A DNA stretch of 64,000 bases from Pseudomonas sp. Bc-h. GTDB taxonomy: Bacteria; Pseudomonadota; Gammaproteobacteria; Pseudomonadales; Pseudomonadaceae. The DNA is taken from contig NZ_MUIN01000006.1 in NCBI RefSeq assembly GCF_002080045.1, positions 83,387 to 147,386 on the forward strand, in the 5' to 3' direction. Shown here piece after piece: positions 1-8,116 of this stretch (the first letter of the stretch is position 1; every line of letters starts with the position of its first letter). A program made the translations under genes and the position numbers. The notes under the pieces were generated by a model. That model saw nothing but the letters and a program-made list of their open reading frames with translations. It did no database searches and was not told where the DNA came from.

Positions 1-118
1 CTATCGAGTGGCCGGATGTACCGCTATCGCTGCCGTCGTGACCTCCGGCGTCTCCCACAGGTTTTGTAGCGTGACGAAATCTCGCGACCGACACGAAACC
101 TGCAGGGGTTATCCTGAC
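1..118. other. Left-edge stretch without a recognisable gene
   Basis: No convincing coding frame lies between the left edge and the stop codon of the hydrolase gene. The long plus-strand frame through here is an antisense shadow of that gene: its translation is arginine/histidine-rich and matches no family. No promoter or terminator stands out. Confidence 0.5.
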
Positions 119-889
119 TCAGGAATACGCCGCCGAATGATGCGGGTAATCCACAAGCCGCGAGCCGATGACCATCTCGCTGATCCAGTCAGTCAACAGC
201 GTCGTGTAGGCATGCTGACTGGTGTCGCTGCTCAGCCCATGATCGGCGCCATCAAGCAGGCGATAGGTCAGCGAATGGGCCATATCGAATGCGGTGCGGT
301 AACTCATCAGCGTCGCGTGGGGTACGTAGTCGTCCTGTTCCGATTCCACCAGCAGCACATCACCCTGGAAATCCTTGCACGCCGCCAGAGCACGGTTATC
401 TGCGGCGGTCACGGCCGAGCGGCGATAGTGCGCGAGTTTGTCCCGGTCCAGCGCCTGTTTGGGCATGTCCCAGTCGGCGTCCCAGTACAGCGCCGGCACT
501 CTCAACGCCAGCCAGCGCACAGGCCGCATGCCACTGAGGATGGTTGCCAGATACCCACCGTAACTGCTGCCGATCACCGCGATCGCGTTGTTGTCCACAG
601 CGGGATGGCTGGCGAGTCGGTCGTAGGCGGCCAACAGGTCTTCCATGCTGTGCTCGCGAGAGACCGAGGCGCGCATTTCGTGGGTGCGTTCATGGCCGCG
701 CAAATCGAAGGTCAGGCACACGCAACCCAGACCGGTGATGTTCTTCGCTCGCGCCAGATCGCGCTGCTGGCTGCCGCCCCAACCATGGACAAAAAGGATG
801 CCTGGCATTTTCGCGCCGGGGGTGAGGATGGTGCCGGAGATGTGGTCGTCGCTGACGCTGATGTCGATGGTTTCACTGCGTACGGTCAT
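119..889 (-). CDS. Alpha/beta hydrolase family protein
   Basis: A cytoplasmic serine hydrolase of 256 residues with the alpha/beta hydrolase fold; the substrate cannot be told. Visible landmarks are an HGWGG oxyanion-type turn near residue 35, a nucleophile elbow GSSYGG near residue 104, a late Asp in the ESEQDD region and a terminal His in DGADHG. No signal peptide is seen. The start at 889 gives MTVRSETIDIS; the open frame extends further upstream, but that part lies inside the DUF3182 gene. The first 17 bases overlap the end of that gene, so the two are probably co-transcribed and translationally coupled. The peptide or ester hydrolase role is inference from the fold alone. Confidence 0.82.
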   Translation of the reverse strand: MTVRSETIDISVSDDHISGTILTPGAKMPGILFVHGWGGSQQRDLARAKNITGLGCVCLTFDLRGHERTHEMRASVSREHSMEDLLAAYDRLASHPAVDNNAIAVIGSSYGGYLATILSGMRPVRWLALRVPALYWDADWDMPKQALDRDKLAHYRRSAVTAADNRALAACKDFQGDVLLVESEQDDYVPHATLMSYRTAFDMAHSLTYRLLDGADHGLSSDTSQHAYTTLLTDWISEMVIGSRLVDYPHHSAAYS

Positions 890-1994
890 AAGGCTGGACC
901 TGTGTGAATTTGCTGATAAGGCCGACCTCTGGGTCGTCGCCTTCGTAGAGAACGTGGGCATCGGCAGGCAATGTGGTCTGCCCGTAGATCTCGTGGCTGG
1001 AGGCGCGAATGCGCTGTAAGGCAGGGTCGGCAGCGAACGCCACCAACGCCTCCACCTCGGCCGGGCTGGCACCACCAATGCGCCACGACTGTTCCAGCAC
1101 CCCTGAACACACCTCGCCGCGGGAGTTGGTGCCGTGGGCGATGTCGTAGTTGCGGCGTGAGGCGAGGAAGTCGGGAAAGCAATCCAGCGCCGCTTTTTCG
1201 TAGCTCATGGCTTGGGTAACCGAACGGCGTACGTCGTCATCCAGATCGAGCTTGAGCAGTTCGTCGTAGTCGCCTCGCACTAGCCATAGCTGTGAGCCAC
1301 CGTAGACCGTCTCGCCATTGTTGTCTTGTGTCAGGCTCTGGGTGCCGTGATAACTGACCATGATGCCCGCGACCTGCACCTGGCCGACGCTGTAGGTGAT
1401 CACATCGCTCAGATCCTCTTCCAGCACCAGCCCCCATTCCTCGACCTCGGCCATGTCCTGGTCGGCGATGGCCTTGTCCAGATCGGCTTCGGAATTGACC
1501 ACGACCTGACCGCGACCCGCTGTGGCCAACACGGGTTTGACCCGCACCGGCCCATCTTTGAGCAAATGGCGGCCCGCGCGTCTGGCATCGGCCTCATTGA
1601 ACACGCTGAACCCTGTCAGAACCGCGTCGGCCGCTTCTTCAAAAAAGCGCTCGGACCACCCCGGCGGCTGGGCCGTGGCGTCCTTGAGCAGGGGATGAGA
1701 GATGGCTTTGGTCGCCATGAACGGGTAGTCGATCAAACCACCGAAGAAGTCATCGACGCTGCGAATGTTAAGCGCATCGCCTTCTTTTTTGCCGATCAAG
1801 GTGTCGGAGGGGATGTAGTAGGGGGCCTGACCCTTGTGTAGCGCTGGGTCGTAGGCTCCGACGAATCTGGCGCCCAGCAGCCTGGCGATGCGCTCGCCCA
1901 AAGCTTGCTGAACCACGGTTTCGTGAGTCGCGAGTTTTTTGTGGGTGGCCAGCAGAACGACTTCAGACTTTGCAGTGCTGCGTGATCCGCTCAT
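873..1994 (-). CDS. DUF3182 family protein
   Basis: A 373-residue soluble protein that I recognise as the DUF3182 family of proteobacteria. No biochemical role is established for it to my knowledge. Conserved-looking features are the tract HGTNSRGEVCSGVLEQSWR near residue 285, the segment GPVRVKPVLATAGRGQ near 150 and the acidic segment VLEEDLSD. The KP..ATAGRGQ and E..L.ED patterns recall ATP-grasp enzymes, but that is only a suggestion. The gene lies just upstream of an alpha/beta hydrolase and overlaps it by 17 bases, which points to a shared function or regulation. It reads away from a REP doublet. The ATG at 1994 is preceded by an AGGGAG-type ribosome site. Confidence 0.75.
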   Translation of the reverse strand: MSGSRSTAKSEVVLLATHKKLATHETVVQQALGERIARLLGARFVGAYDPALHKGQAPYYIPSDTLIGKKEGDALNIRSVDDFFGGLIDYPFMATKAISHPLLKDATAQPPGWSERFFEEAADAVLTGFSVFNEADARRAGRHLLKDGPVRVKPVLATAGRGQVVVNSEADLDKAIADQDMAEVEEWGLVLEEDLSDVITYSVGQVQVAGIMVSYHGTQSLTQDNNGETVYGGSQLWLVRGDYDELLKLDLDDDVRRSVTQAMSYEKAALDCFPDFLASRRNYDIAHGTNSRGEVCSGVLEQSWRIGGASPAEVEALVAFAADPALQRIRASSHEIYGQTTLPADAHVLYEGDDPEVGLISKFTQVQPYDRTQ

Positions 1995-2049
1995 GGGCGA
2001 ACTCCCTGTTGGCGCTTGTTTGTAGGTGACGCCTGCTGAAATCCCGGAG

Positions 2050-2115
2050 CGGTCCGGCTTGTCGGCGGTGGCGATCGCGAATGTGCCGCCGTCGGCAAGC
2101 CCGACCGCTACATAG
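2050..2115. repeat. REP doublet (inverted pair)
   Basis: Two copies of the window's main REP unit face each other. The left arm carries GGCTTGTCGGCGGTGGCG and the right arm GCCGCCGTCGGCAAGCC. Each arm is a short palindrome and the pair forms a larger inverted repeat. It lies between the start of the DUF3182 gene and the end of the small basic protein gene. Related copies occur near 12.5, 15.3, 21.7, 27.9 and 36.9 kb. Confidence 0.8.
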
Positions 2116-2133
2116 GAACAGCCATCGGCAACA

Positions 2134-2517
2134 TCACGCTGCCTTGCGAATAGCGCTGATCAATTCTTGCTTGGTCATGGTCGAGCGACCCGAAATATTC
2201 AGACCCCGCGCCCGCTGCATCAGATCGACCTTGGTCTGTGAGTCCAAAGACTGGCCGCTGCTGTTGCGCGGGGAACCATGCTTAGCCGCGACGGCTCGTT
2301 TAGCCGAGTCTTTGCGATCATGGGATTTAGCAGTGGCGGACTTTTGGGTCCCTGAGCCACCTTTCTTCTCGCCGCCGCCAGACTGTTTGTTCACGGTAGC
2401 CCACGCGCGGGCTTCGGCTTCACCCTTGCTCACGCCTTTGGACTCGTAGCTGTCCTCTATGTGGGCAGCTTTGTGTTTCTGTTCGGTGGTGTACTTGGCT
2501 TTGTTTTGAGTGGGCAT
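2134..2517 (-). CDS. Small basic protein with C-terminal Rho-N/SAP-like motif
   Basis: A 127-residue hydrophilic, lysine- and serine-rich protein. Residues 1-50 hold a charged helical segment (YTTEQKHKAAHIEDSYESKG). A Gly/Ser/Lys linker covers about 50-90. The C-terminal 35 residues (TKVDLMQRARGLNISGRSTMTKQELISAIRK) have the helix-extended loop-helix pattern of Rho N-terminal/SAP-type nucleic acid binding motifs. Similar Pseudomonas proteins are often labelled plasmid stabilisation protein, but nothing here supports a plasmid role. A role as a nucleoid- or RNA-associated protein is inference. It lies downstream of the iron permease family gene on the same strand, 103 bases away. Confidence 0.7.
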   Translation of the reverse strand: MPTQNKAKYTTEQKHKAAHIEDSYESKGVSKGEAEARAWATVNKQSGGGEKKGGSGTQKSATAKSHDRKDSAKRAVAAKHGSPRNSSGQSLDSQTKVDLMQRARGLNISGRSTMTKQELISAIRKAA

Positions 2518-2620
2518 TTTTCATTCTCCCGGATCATTTTCTTACCGCCATCCGCCATGCAGGATTTGCGGCCTTCATGGGTTATGAAGGCCATAGGACC
2601 TTGTAGTTCCTGGCGTCTGA

Positions 2621-3049
2621 TCAATGGTTGGCGATCTGGCCCGAATCTTTTCCTGCGTCATCCGCATCACATTTTGGGAAAGGTTTGGTGTGATCCATGT
2701 CGTGATCTTCCCCCATTGCCTTGTATTTCTTGCGCAGCTCGCGCAGCTCCTTTTGATCCAGGTTATCCAGGCTCAGTACCGCATTCTGCGCATCCTTGGT
2801 CACGCGAAGCAGTTCATCGATCTTGATGTGCAACTCATCGGTATCGCGGTTCTGGGTGTTCTGGATCAGGAACACCATGAGGAAGGTGATGATGGTGGTC
2901 GACGTATTGATGATCAGTTGCCAGGTGTCGTTGTAGTGAAACAGCGGGCCCGTCGCAGCCCAGATGCAGATCAGCAGCACAGCAACAAGAAAGGTCCGGG
3001 GGCTGCCGGTCCATTTCGACAAGGCCTGTGCGAACTTCGAGAATTTCAT
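2621..3049 (-). CDS. Low-affinity iron permease family protein
   Basis: A 142-residue membrane protein matching the low-affinity iron permease family (PF04120 type). Two hydrophobic segments are visible, about residues 18-36 (FLVAVLLICIWAATGPLF) and 45-65 (LIINTSTTIITFLMVFLIQ). The family hallmark QNTQNRD follows the second. A charged cytoplasmic helix comes next (DELHIKIDELLRVTKDAQNAVLSL). The C-terminal 30 residues are rich in Asp, His and Cys (DHDMDHTKPFPKCDADD), which could bind metal. Bacterial members have been assigned to iron transport mostly by similarity to the yeast protein, so the substrate is uncertain. It is divergent in neither direction and may share a transcript with the small basic protein downstream. 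Confidence 0.8.
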   Translation of the reverse strand: MKFSKFAQALSKWTGSPRTFLVAVLLICIWAATGPLFHYNDTWQLIINTSTTIITFLMVFLIQNTQNRDTDELHIKIDELLRVTKDAQNAVLSLDNLDQKELRELRKKYKAMGEDHDMDHTKPFPKCDADDAGKDSGQIANH

Positions 3050-3144
3050 TGCCGGTATCCTTAGCTATCGAGAAGAGATAAGCAAAGGACCTCAGCGGTG
3101 GTTTGAAATTTCTTTTTACAAATTAAATTCGGGCAGGCGGCGGG

Positions 3145-3924
3145 TCAGTTCCAGCCGAACACTTCATTCGCACTGGCGGTGCTCGCCTCGGCCAGGCGTT
3201 CGGCAGGGATGTTCATGAGCTCGGCCAATGCTGTGCAGATAGCCGGCAGGTGCTCCGGGGTGTTGCGTATGCCTGGATACATGGCAGGTGCCATGTCTGG
3301 CGAATCGGTTTCCAGCACCACGCTGTCGAGCGGCAGTTCGGCGATGACCCGGTGCATGCGCAACGCCTGAGGCCAGGTCGCCGCGCCACCCAGCCCGAGT
3401 TTGAAACCGAGCTTGATGTATTCCTTTGCTTCCTCACGGCTCCCGGCAAACGCATGAACGATGCCGCTGCGCCTGAGCTTGAAGCGCTTCAGGGTGGCGA
3501 TAGTGTCAGCATGGCTGCGGCGAACGTGGAGCAGGGCAGGAAGGTTGAAATCGGCGGCCATTTGCAACTGACTGTCGAAGGTCTTTTGCTGTTGCTCCCG
3601 GTCCAGCGATTCGACGTAATAATCCAGCCCTATTTCGCCAACGGCGCAGAGCTTGGGATGGCCCGCCAGGGCTGCCAGTCGGTCACGCAGTTCTTGCAGA
3701 TGTTCCGGGCGGTGCTCATCGAGGTAGATCGGGTGCAGCCCCAGTGCGGCGTACACCTGAGGCTCACTCAGTGCCAGATCCCACACCCGTTGCAGATTGC
3801 GCTGATAGACCCCCAGTACCACCATCCGCTCCACACCCAGATGCTTGCAGTGATTGAGCACTGCCTGGCGATCTGCATCGAAATCGTCGAAATCCAGATG
3901 AGTGTGGGTGTCGATCAGCGTCAC
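3145..3924 (-). CDS. TatD family metal-dependent hydrolase
   Basis: A 259-residue TIM-barrel metallohydrolase of the TatD family, whose members act as DNases or exonucleases. Family ligands are in place: DTHTHLD at residues 5-11, GEIGLDYY near 95, LLHVRRSH near 130, the VHAFAGS segment near 155 and ETDSPDM near 205. Length matches the family. The start MTLIDTHTHLD is standard, with the barrel beginning at once and no signal peptide. It sits two bases downstream of the stop of cra on the same strand, so the two may share a transcript; the TatD-cra neighbour pair is familiar in Pseudomonas. The specific substrate cannot be inferred. Confidence 0.9.
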   Translation of the reverse strand: MTLIDTHTHLDFDDFDADRQAVLNHCKHLGVERMVVLGVYQRNLQRVWDLALSEPQVYAALGLHPIYLDEHRPEHLQELRDRLAALAGHPKLCAVGEIGLDYYVESLDREQQQKTFDSQLQMAADFNLPALLHVRRSHADTIATLKRFKLRRSGIVHAFAGSREEAKEYIKLGFKLGLGGAATWPQALRMHRVIAELPLDSVVLETDSPDMAPAMYPGIRNTPEHLPAICTALAELMNIPAERLAEASTASANEVFGWN

Positions 3925-3926
3925 GA

Positions 3927-4922
3927 TCAGGCCTCGTGAATTCGCTGTTTGAACGTGCGCACGATGGCATGTACGCCAGGTTCGTACTGATCTTGCTCAA
4001 CGGCGGAGAGTGCCAATGCCAGCGCTTTTTCGGCGATCAGCTGATGTTGCTGAGCCATGGCGTTGACCGGCAGCGGCAGGAAGTCCAGCAACTGCGTGTC
4101 ACCGAAAGTGCCCAGATGCAGTTGATCGGGGTTCAGGCGGCGCTGTTGCAGCAGATCGAACACTCCCTGCAGCAGAACGTAGGAGGTGGTGACCAGCGCA
4201 TCGGGGAAATACCCAAGGCCATCCAGCATCTGGCCCGCGATCTGCAAACCACAGTCGCGGCTGAACGACTCGCCATGCTCGATGATCACCGATCCCTTGA
4301 AACCGTCCAGTGCGTCCTCGAAACCGCTGGCACGGGCCTTACTGACGCTCAGTTCAGGGCGTGCTCCGATCAGCGCAATGTGTTTGGGCCGGATTTCCAG
4401 GAGGCTACGGGTCAACTGCTGGCTGGCATCGTGGTCGTCGCTGACCACCGAGCAGAAATGTGCCGGGTCCATTTCGCGGTCGATGGCAATCACCGGAATG
4501 CCCTGTTTTTGCAGTTCGCGATAGCTGTCATCGCTGGCGGGCAGGCAGCTGGCGACGAACAGTGCATCGCAGCGCCGGGCGCGGAACAGCTGCAACAGTT
4601 GCAACTCGCTGATGGGATCGTCGTCGGAGCTTGCGATCAGCAACTGATAACCTCGCGCTCGAGCGCCTTGCTCCAGTTGCTTGGCAATGCGGGCATAGCT
4701 GGGGTTTTCCAGGTCCGGCAGGATGAAGCCCAATGTGCGGGTGTGCCGACTGCGCAGGCCGGCGGCTTGCGGATTTGGGCGGAAACCATGGGCTTCGACC
4801 ACCGCACGCACGCGCTCGACCGTCGCATTGCTGATGCGCTGCTGTTCGGCCTTGCCGTTGATCACGTAGCTGGCGGTGGTGACGGACACACCGGCCAGAC
4901 GCGCAATATCACTGAGTTTCAA
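3927..4922 (-). CDS. cra: Catabolite repressor/activator Cra (FruR), LacI family
   Basis: A LacI-family regulator of the fructose operon. In Pseudomonas it represses fruBKA and is released by fructose-1-phosphate. The N-terminal helix-turn-helix reads KLSDIARLAGVSVTTASYVI, followed by a hinge and a periplasmic-binding-protein-like sensor domain. I place the start at the TTG at 4922, giving (M)KLSDIARLAG and 331 residues, close to the 334 of the E. coli protein. An AAAGGAA ribosome site lies 6-7 bases before it. The longer open frame upstream would add about 50 non-conserved residues that run through the regulatory region. It is divergent from fruB, with a 332-base intergenic region carrying a Cra-type operator. 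Confidence 0.93.
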   Translation of the reverse strand: MKLSDIARLAGVSVTTASYVINGKAEQQRISNATVERVRAVVEAHGFRPNPQAAGLRSRHTRTLGFILPDLENPSYARIAKQLEQGARARGYQLLIASSDDDPISELQLLQLFRARRCDALFVASCLPASDDSYRELQKQGIPVIAIDREMDPAHFCSVVSDDHDASQQLTRSLLEIRPKHIALIGARPELSVSKARASGFEDALDGFKGSVIIEHGESFSRDCGLQIAGQMLDGLGYFPDALVTTSYVLLQGVFDLLQQRRLNPDQLHLGTFGDTQLLDFLPLPVNAMAQQHQLIAEKALALALSAVEQDQYEPGVHAIVRTFKQRIHEA

Positions 4923-5254
4923 ACGAACATTCCTTTTGTTTTTCGCAGATGTCGTGAAAGTGCCAGGGATTTTCACCGATTCGCGGCCATCATTACAGCA
5001 GACCTTCGCGATGAGTGAAGGTCCCGGGTTTTTTAGGACGGTTCCTACACCAATCGACCGGATGAGCTTCAATCCGCAGAGATTATCGAGTAACGTGCCC
5101 GCCCATCTAGATTAAACGATTCAGCAAGCCTTTTTACGGCTGAAGTCGAGTGAGAACGCCGGTCTGATATCCAGCGTTTTTGCGGTAACTGACCGTGTAC
5201 GAGCGGTCCTACAACAAAAATCAGGCGCGACCGTGCGCTGCACAGGAGAAAGGC
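4923..5254. promoter_or_regulatory. cra-fruB divergent control region
   Basis: A 332-base region between the divergent cra and fruB genes. It must hold the promoters of both. The only site I can name is the Cra-type operator at 5112-5123. The fruB ribosome site is a strong AGGAGAAAGG ending just before 5255. I do not see unambiguous -35/-10 pairs. Several short plus-strand frames here have no coding signature. Confidence 0.6.
5112..5123 (+). promoter_or_regulatory. Cra (FruR) operator
   Basis: TTAAACGATTCA matches 11 of 12 positions of the operator TTAAACGTTTCA described for Pseudomonas putida Cra at the fruB promoter. It lies 132 bases upstream of the fruB ATG, between the divergent cra and fruB genes, where a fructose-1-phosphate-responsive repressor would act. 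The published consensus is recalled, not searched. Confidence 0.7.
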
Positions 5255-8116
5255 ATGCTCGAGCTGACCGTTGAGCAAATTTCCATGGACCAGACTGCTG
5301 TGGATAAGTCCGCAGCGCTGCAGTTGCTCGCTGATCTGCTAGTCACTGATGGGCTTGTTGCGCCCGGCTACCTGCAAGGTTTGCAGGCCCGCGAACAGCA
5401 GGGCTCGACCTTTCTCGGGCAGGGCATCGCCATTCCTCACGGCACGCCGCAAACCCGTGATCAGGTATACGCCACCGGCGTGCGACTGATGCAGTTTCCG
5501 CAGGGGGTGGACTGGGGCGATGGGCAGATGGTCTATCTGGCCATCGGCATTGCCGCCAAGTCCGACGAGCACCTGCGCCTGCTGCAACTGCTGACCCGTG
5601 CTCTCGGCGAAACCGATCTGGGCGAAGCGCTGCGTCAGGCGAAGAGTCCCGAGGCGCTGCTCAAACTGCTGCAAGGCGCACCGCAGGAGCTGGCGCTGGA
5701 CGCGCAGATGATCAGCCTCGGCGCGTCGGTCGATGACTTCGAAGAACTGGTCTGGCGCGGTGCGCGTTTGCTGCGCCGCGCCGAATGCGTGAACAACGGT
5801 TTCGCCGCTGTATTGCAACAGGTCGAGCCACTGCCGCTCGGGGATGGCCTCTGGTGGCTGCACAGCGAGCAGATGGTCAACAAACCGGGACTGGCGTTCG
5901 TCACCCCGGACAAGCCGATGCGTCATCTGGGGCAAGCACTGACCGGGCTGTTCTGCCTGGCCAGCCTTGGCGAGTCCCATCAGGCATTGCTCGAGCGCCT
6001 TTGCGCGTTGCTGATCGAAGGTCGCGGCCATGAACTGGGCCAGGCGACGAGTAGTCGCGCGGTCCTGCAAGCGCTGGGCGGTGACGTGCCACCAGACTGG
6101 CCGAGCGAGCGCGTAGTGCTCGCCAATGCTCATGGTCTTCATGCACGCCCGGCGAAGATCCTCGCGCAGTTGGCCAAGAGTTTCGAAGGCGATGTGCGAG
6201 TGCGGATCATCGATTCGACGGAAAACCCGGTGTCTGCCAAAAGCCTGAGCAAATTGCTGAGCCTTGGTGTGCGTAGGGGTCAGGCGCTGGAGTTCATTGC
6301 CGAGCCCGCCGTTGCAGACGATGCCTTGCCTGCGCTGATTGCCGCAGTACTTGACGGCCTGGGTGAGGAGATCGAACCGCTGCCCACCGAATCCGCGCCG
6401 ACGCCCATCGCCGCCATCGTTGAAAAATCCCTGTCAGTCCCGGCTGCCGGCTCGCAGATACAGGCCGTGCCCGCAGCGCCAGGTATCGCGACTGGCCCGG
6501 CCCATGTGCATGTTCTGCCGGTGTTCGATTACCCACTGAGGGGGGAGTCCTTCAGCACTGAGCACCGACATCTGCACTCGGCACTGGCGCAAGTACGCGA
6601 AGATATCGAAGGCCTGATCCAGCGCAGCACCGCCAAGGCCATCCGCGAGATTTTCGTCACCCACCAGGAAATGCTCGACGACCCCGAACTGGTGGACGAA
6701 GTCGCCTTGCGTTTGAAGCAGGGTGAAAGCGCGGCAGCCGCGTGGATTAACGTGATCGAGGCGGCAGCGCAACAACAGGAACAACTCAAGGACGCACTGC
6801 TTGCCGAGCGCGCCGCCGACCTGCGCGATGTCGGTCGCCGAGTGCTGGCGCAGATCTGTGGGGTCGACGATCTGGTCGAGCCGCAGGAACCCTACATTCT
6901 GGTGATGGACGAAGTAGGCCCCTCCGATGTGGCGCGACTGGACCCGGCGCGAGTGGCTGGGATTCTCACTGCTCGCGGCGGCGCCACCGCACACAGTGCA
7001 ATCGTCGCGCGGGCGTTGGGCATTCCGGCGCTGGTCGGCGCTGGCGATGCGGTGCTGCTGATCAAGTCCGGCACCCCGTTGTTGATCGACGGCCAGCGCG
7101 GCCGTCTCGACGTCGCGCCGGATGACCAGACGCTGCAACGCGCACTGCGCGACCGCGACACCCGCGAGCAACGCCTGAAAGCCGCTGCTGCGCTGCGCAT
7201 GGAACCAGCGATCACCAAAGATGGCCACCCGGTCGAAGTGTTCGCCAACATCGGCGACAGCGCCGGTACGCCAGCGGCGGTGGAGCAGGGCGCCGAAGGC
7301 ATTGGCCTGCTACGAACCGAATTGCTGTTCATGGCCCACAGTTGCGCGCCTGACGAAGCGACGCAAGAAACCGAATACCGCCGCGTGCTCGACGATCTCA
7401 AAGGCCGGCCGCTGGTGGTTCGCACCCTCGACGTCGGCGGCGACAAACCCTTGCCGTACTGGCCCATCGACAAGGAAGAAAACCCTTTCCTCGGCGTGCG
7501 CGGCATTCGCCTGACATTGCAGCGCCCGGACGTGATGGAAAGCCAGTTGCGTGCCCTGTTGCGCGCTGCCGACAACCGCCCGTTGCGCATCATGTTTCCC
7601 ATGGTCGGTACCGTTGAGGAATGGCGTCAGGCGCGGGACATGACCGAGCGTCTGCGCCTGGAAATCCCGGTGGCGGATCTGCAACTGGGGATCATGATCG
7701 AAGTGCCGTCTGCCGCGTTGCTGGCGCCAGTGCTGGCCAAGGAAGTGGACTTCTTCAGCGTCGGCACCAATGACCTGACGCAGTACACCCTGGCCATTGA
7801 CCGCGGCCACCCAACCTTGTCGGCTCAGGCTGACGGCCTGCATCCGGCGGTGCTGCAACTGATCGACATCACGGTGCGCGCGGCCCATGCCCACGGCAAA
7901 TGGGTCGGGGTGTGTGGCGAACTGGCGGCGGACCCGTTGGCGGTGCCGGTGCTGGTCGGCCTGGGTGTGGATGAATTGAGTGTCGCGGCGCGCAGTGTTG
8001 GCGAGGTCAAGGCCTGCGTGCGCGATTTGAATGTGATCGGGGCCCGACAGCTGGCGCAAGCCGCGCTGGCGGTCGGCAGCGCCGCTGAAGTGCGTGCCCT
8101 CGTGGAGGGGCTGTAA
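5255..8116 (+). CDS. fruB: PTS fructose multiphosphoryl transfer protein (EIIA-HPr-EI fusion)
   Basis: A 953-residue cytoplasmic phosphotransfer protein that carries phosphate from PEP to fructose EIIBC. Domains in order: EIIA-Fru (about 1-150, phospho-site His62 in AIPHGT), a linker region (150-280), HPr (about 285-375, His296 in AHGLHARP) and Enzyme I (about 415-953, His580 in GGATAHSAIVAR). Enzyme I also shows the C-terminal PEP-binding signatures VRTLDVGGDKPLPY and VGTNDLTQYTLA. The start at 5255 (MLELTVEQIS) follows an AGGAGAAAGG ribosome site. The frame is open 20 codons further upstream, without conservation. The stop overlaps fruK (TAATG), so the operon is translationally coupled. Control by the adjacent Cra is expected. 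Confidence 0.96.
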   Translation: MLELTVEQISMDQTAVDKSAALQLLADLLVTDGLVAPGYLQGLQAREQQGSTFLGQGIAIPHGTPQTRDQVYATGVRLMQFPQGVDWGDGQMVYLAIGIAAKSDEHLRLLQLLTRALGETDLGEALRQAKSPEALLKLLQGAPQELALDAQMISLGASVDDFEELVWRGARLLRRAECVNNGFAAVLQQVEPLPLGDGLWWLHSEQMVNKPGLAFVTPDKPMRHLGQALTGLFCLASLGESHQALLERLCALLIEGRGHELGQATSSRAVLQALGGDVPPDWPSERVVLANAHGLHARPAKILAQLAKSFEGDVRVRIIDSTENPVSAKSLSKLLSLGVRRGQALEFIAEPAVADDALPALIAAVLDGLGEEIEPLPTESAPTPIAAIVEKSLSVPAAGSQIQAVPAAPGIATGPAHVHVLPVFDYPLRGESFSTEHRHLHSALAQVREDIEGLIQRSTAKAIREIFVTHQEMLDDPELVDEVALRLKQGESAAAAWINVIEAAAQQQEQLKDALLAERAADLRDVGRRVLAQICGVDDLVEPQEPYILVMDEVGPSDVARLDPARVAGILTARGGATAHSAIVARALGIPALVGAGDAVLLIKSGTPLLIDGQRGRLDVAPDDQTLQRALRDRDTREQRLKAAAALRMEPAITKDGHPVEVFANIGDSAGTPAAVEQGAEGIGLLRTELLFMAHSCAPDEATQETEYRRVLDDLKGRPLVVRTLDVGGDKPLPYWPIDKEENPFLGVRGIRLTLQRPDVMESQLRALLRAADNRPLRIMFPMVGTVEEWRQARDMTERLRLEIPVADLQLGIMIEVPSAALLAPVLAKEVDFFSVGTNDLTQYTLAIDRGHPTLSAQADGLHPAVLQLIDITVRAAHAHGKWVGVCGELAADPLAVPVLVGLGVDELSVAARSVGEVKACVRDLNVIGARQLAQAALAVGSAAEVRALVEGL

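Noticed and set aside
8..907. Plus-strand 299-codon open frame at the left edge
   Set aside because: It is antisense to the alpha/beta hydrolase gene; the translation is rich in Arg, His and Gln with no family pattern, typical of GC-rich shadows.
2134..2517. Plasmid stabilisation protein or toxin-antitoxin partner
   Set aside because: No second gene of a pair, no plasmid genes nearby and no toxin fold; the label is only habitual.
2621..3049. Firm iron transporter assignment
   Set aside because: The family name rests on yeast similarity. I keep the family call but not the function.
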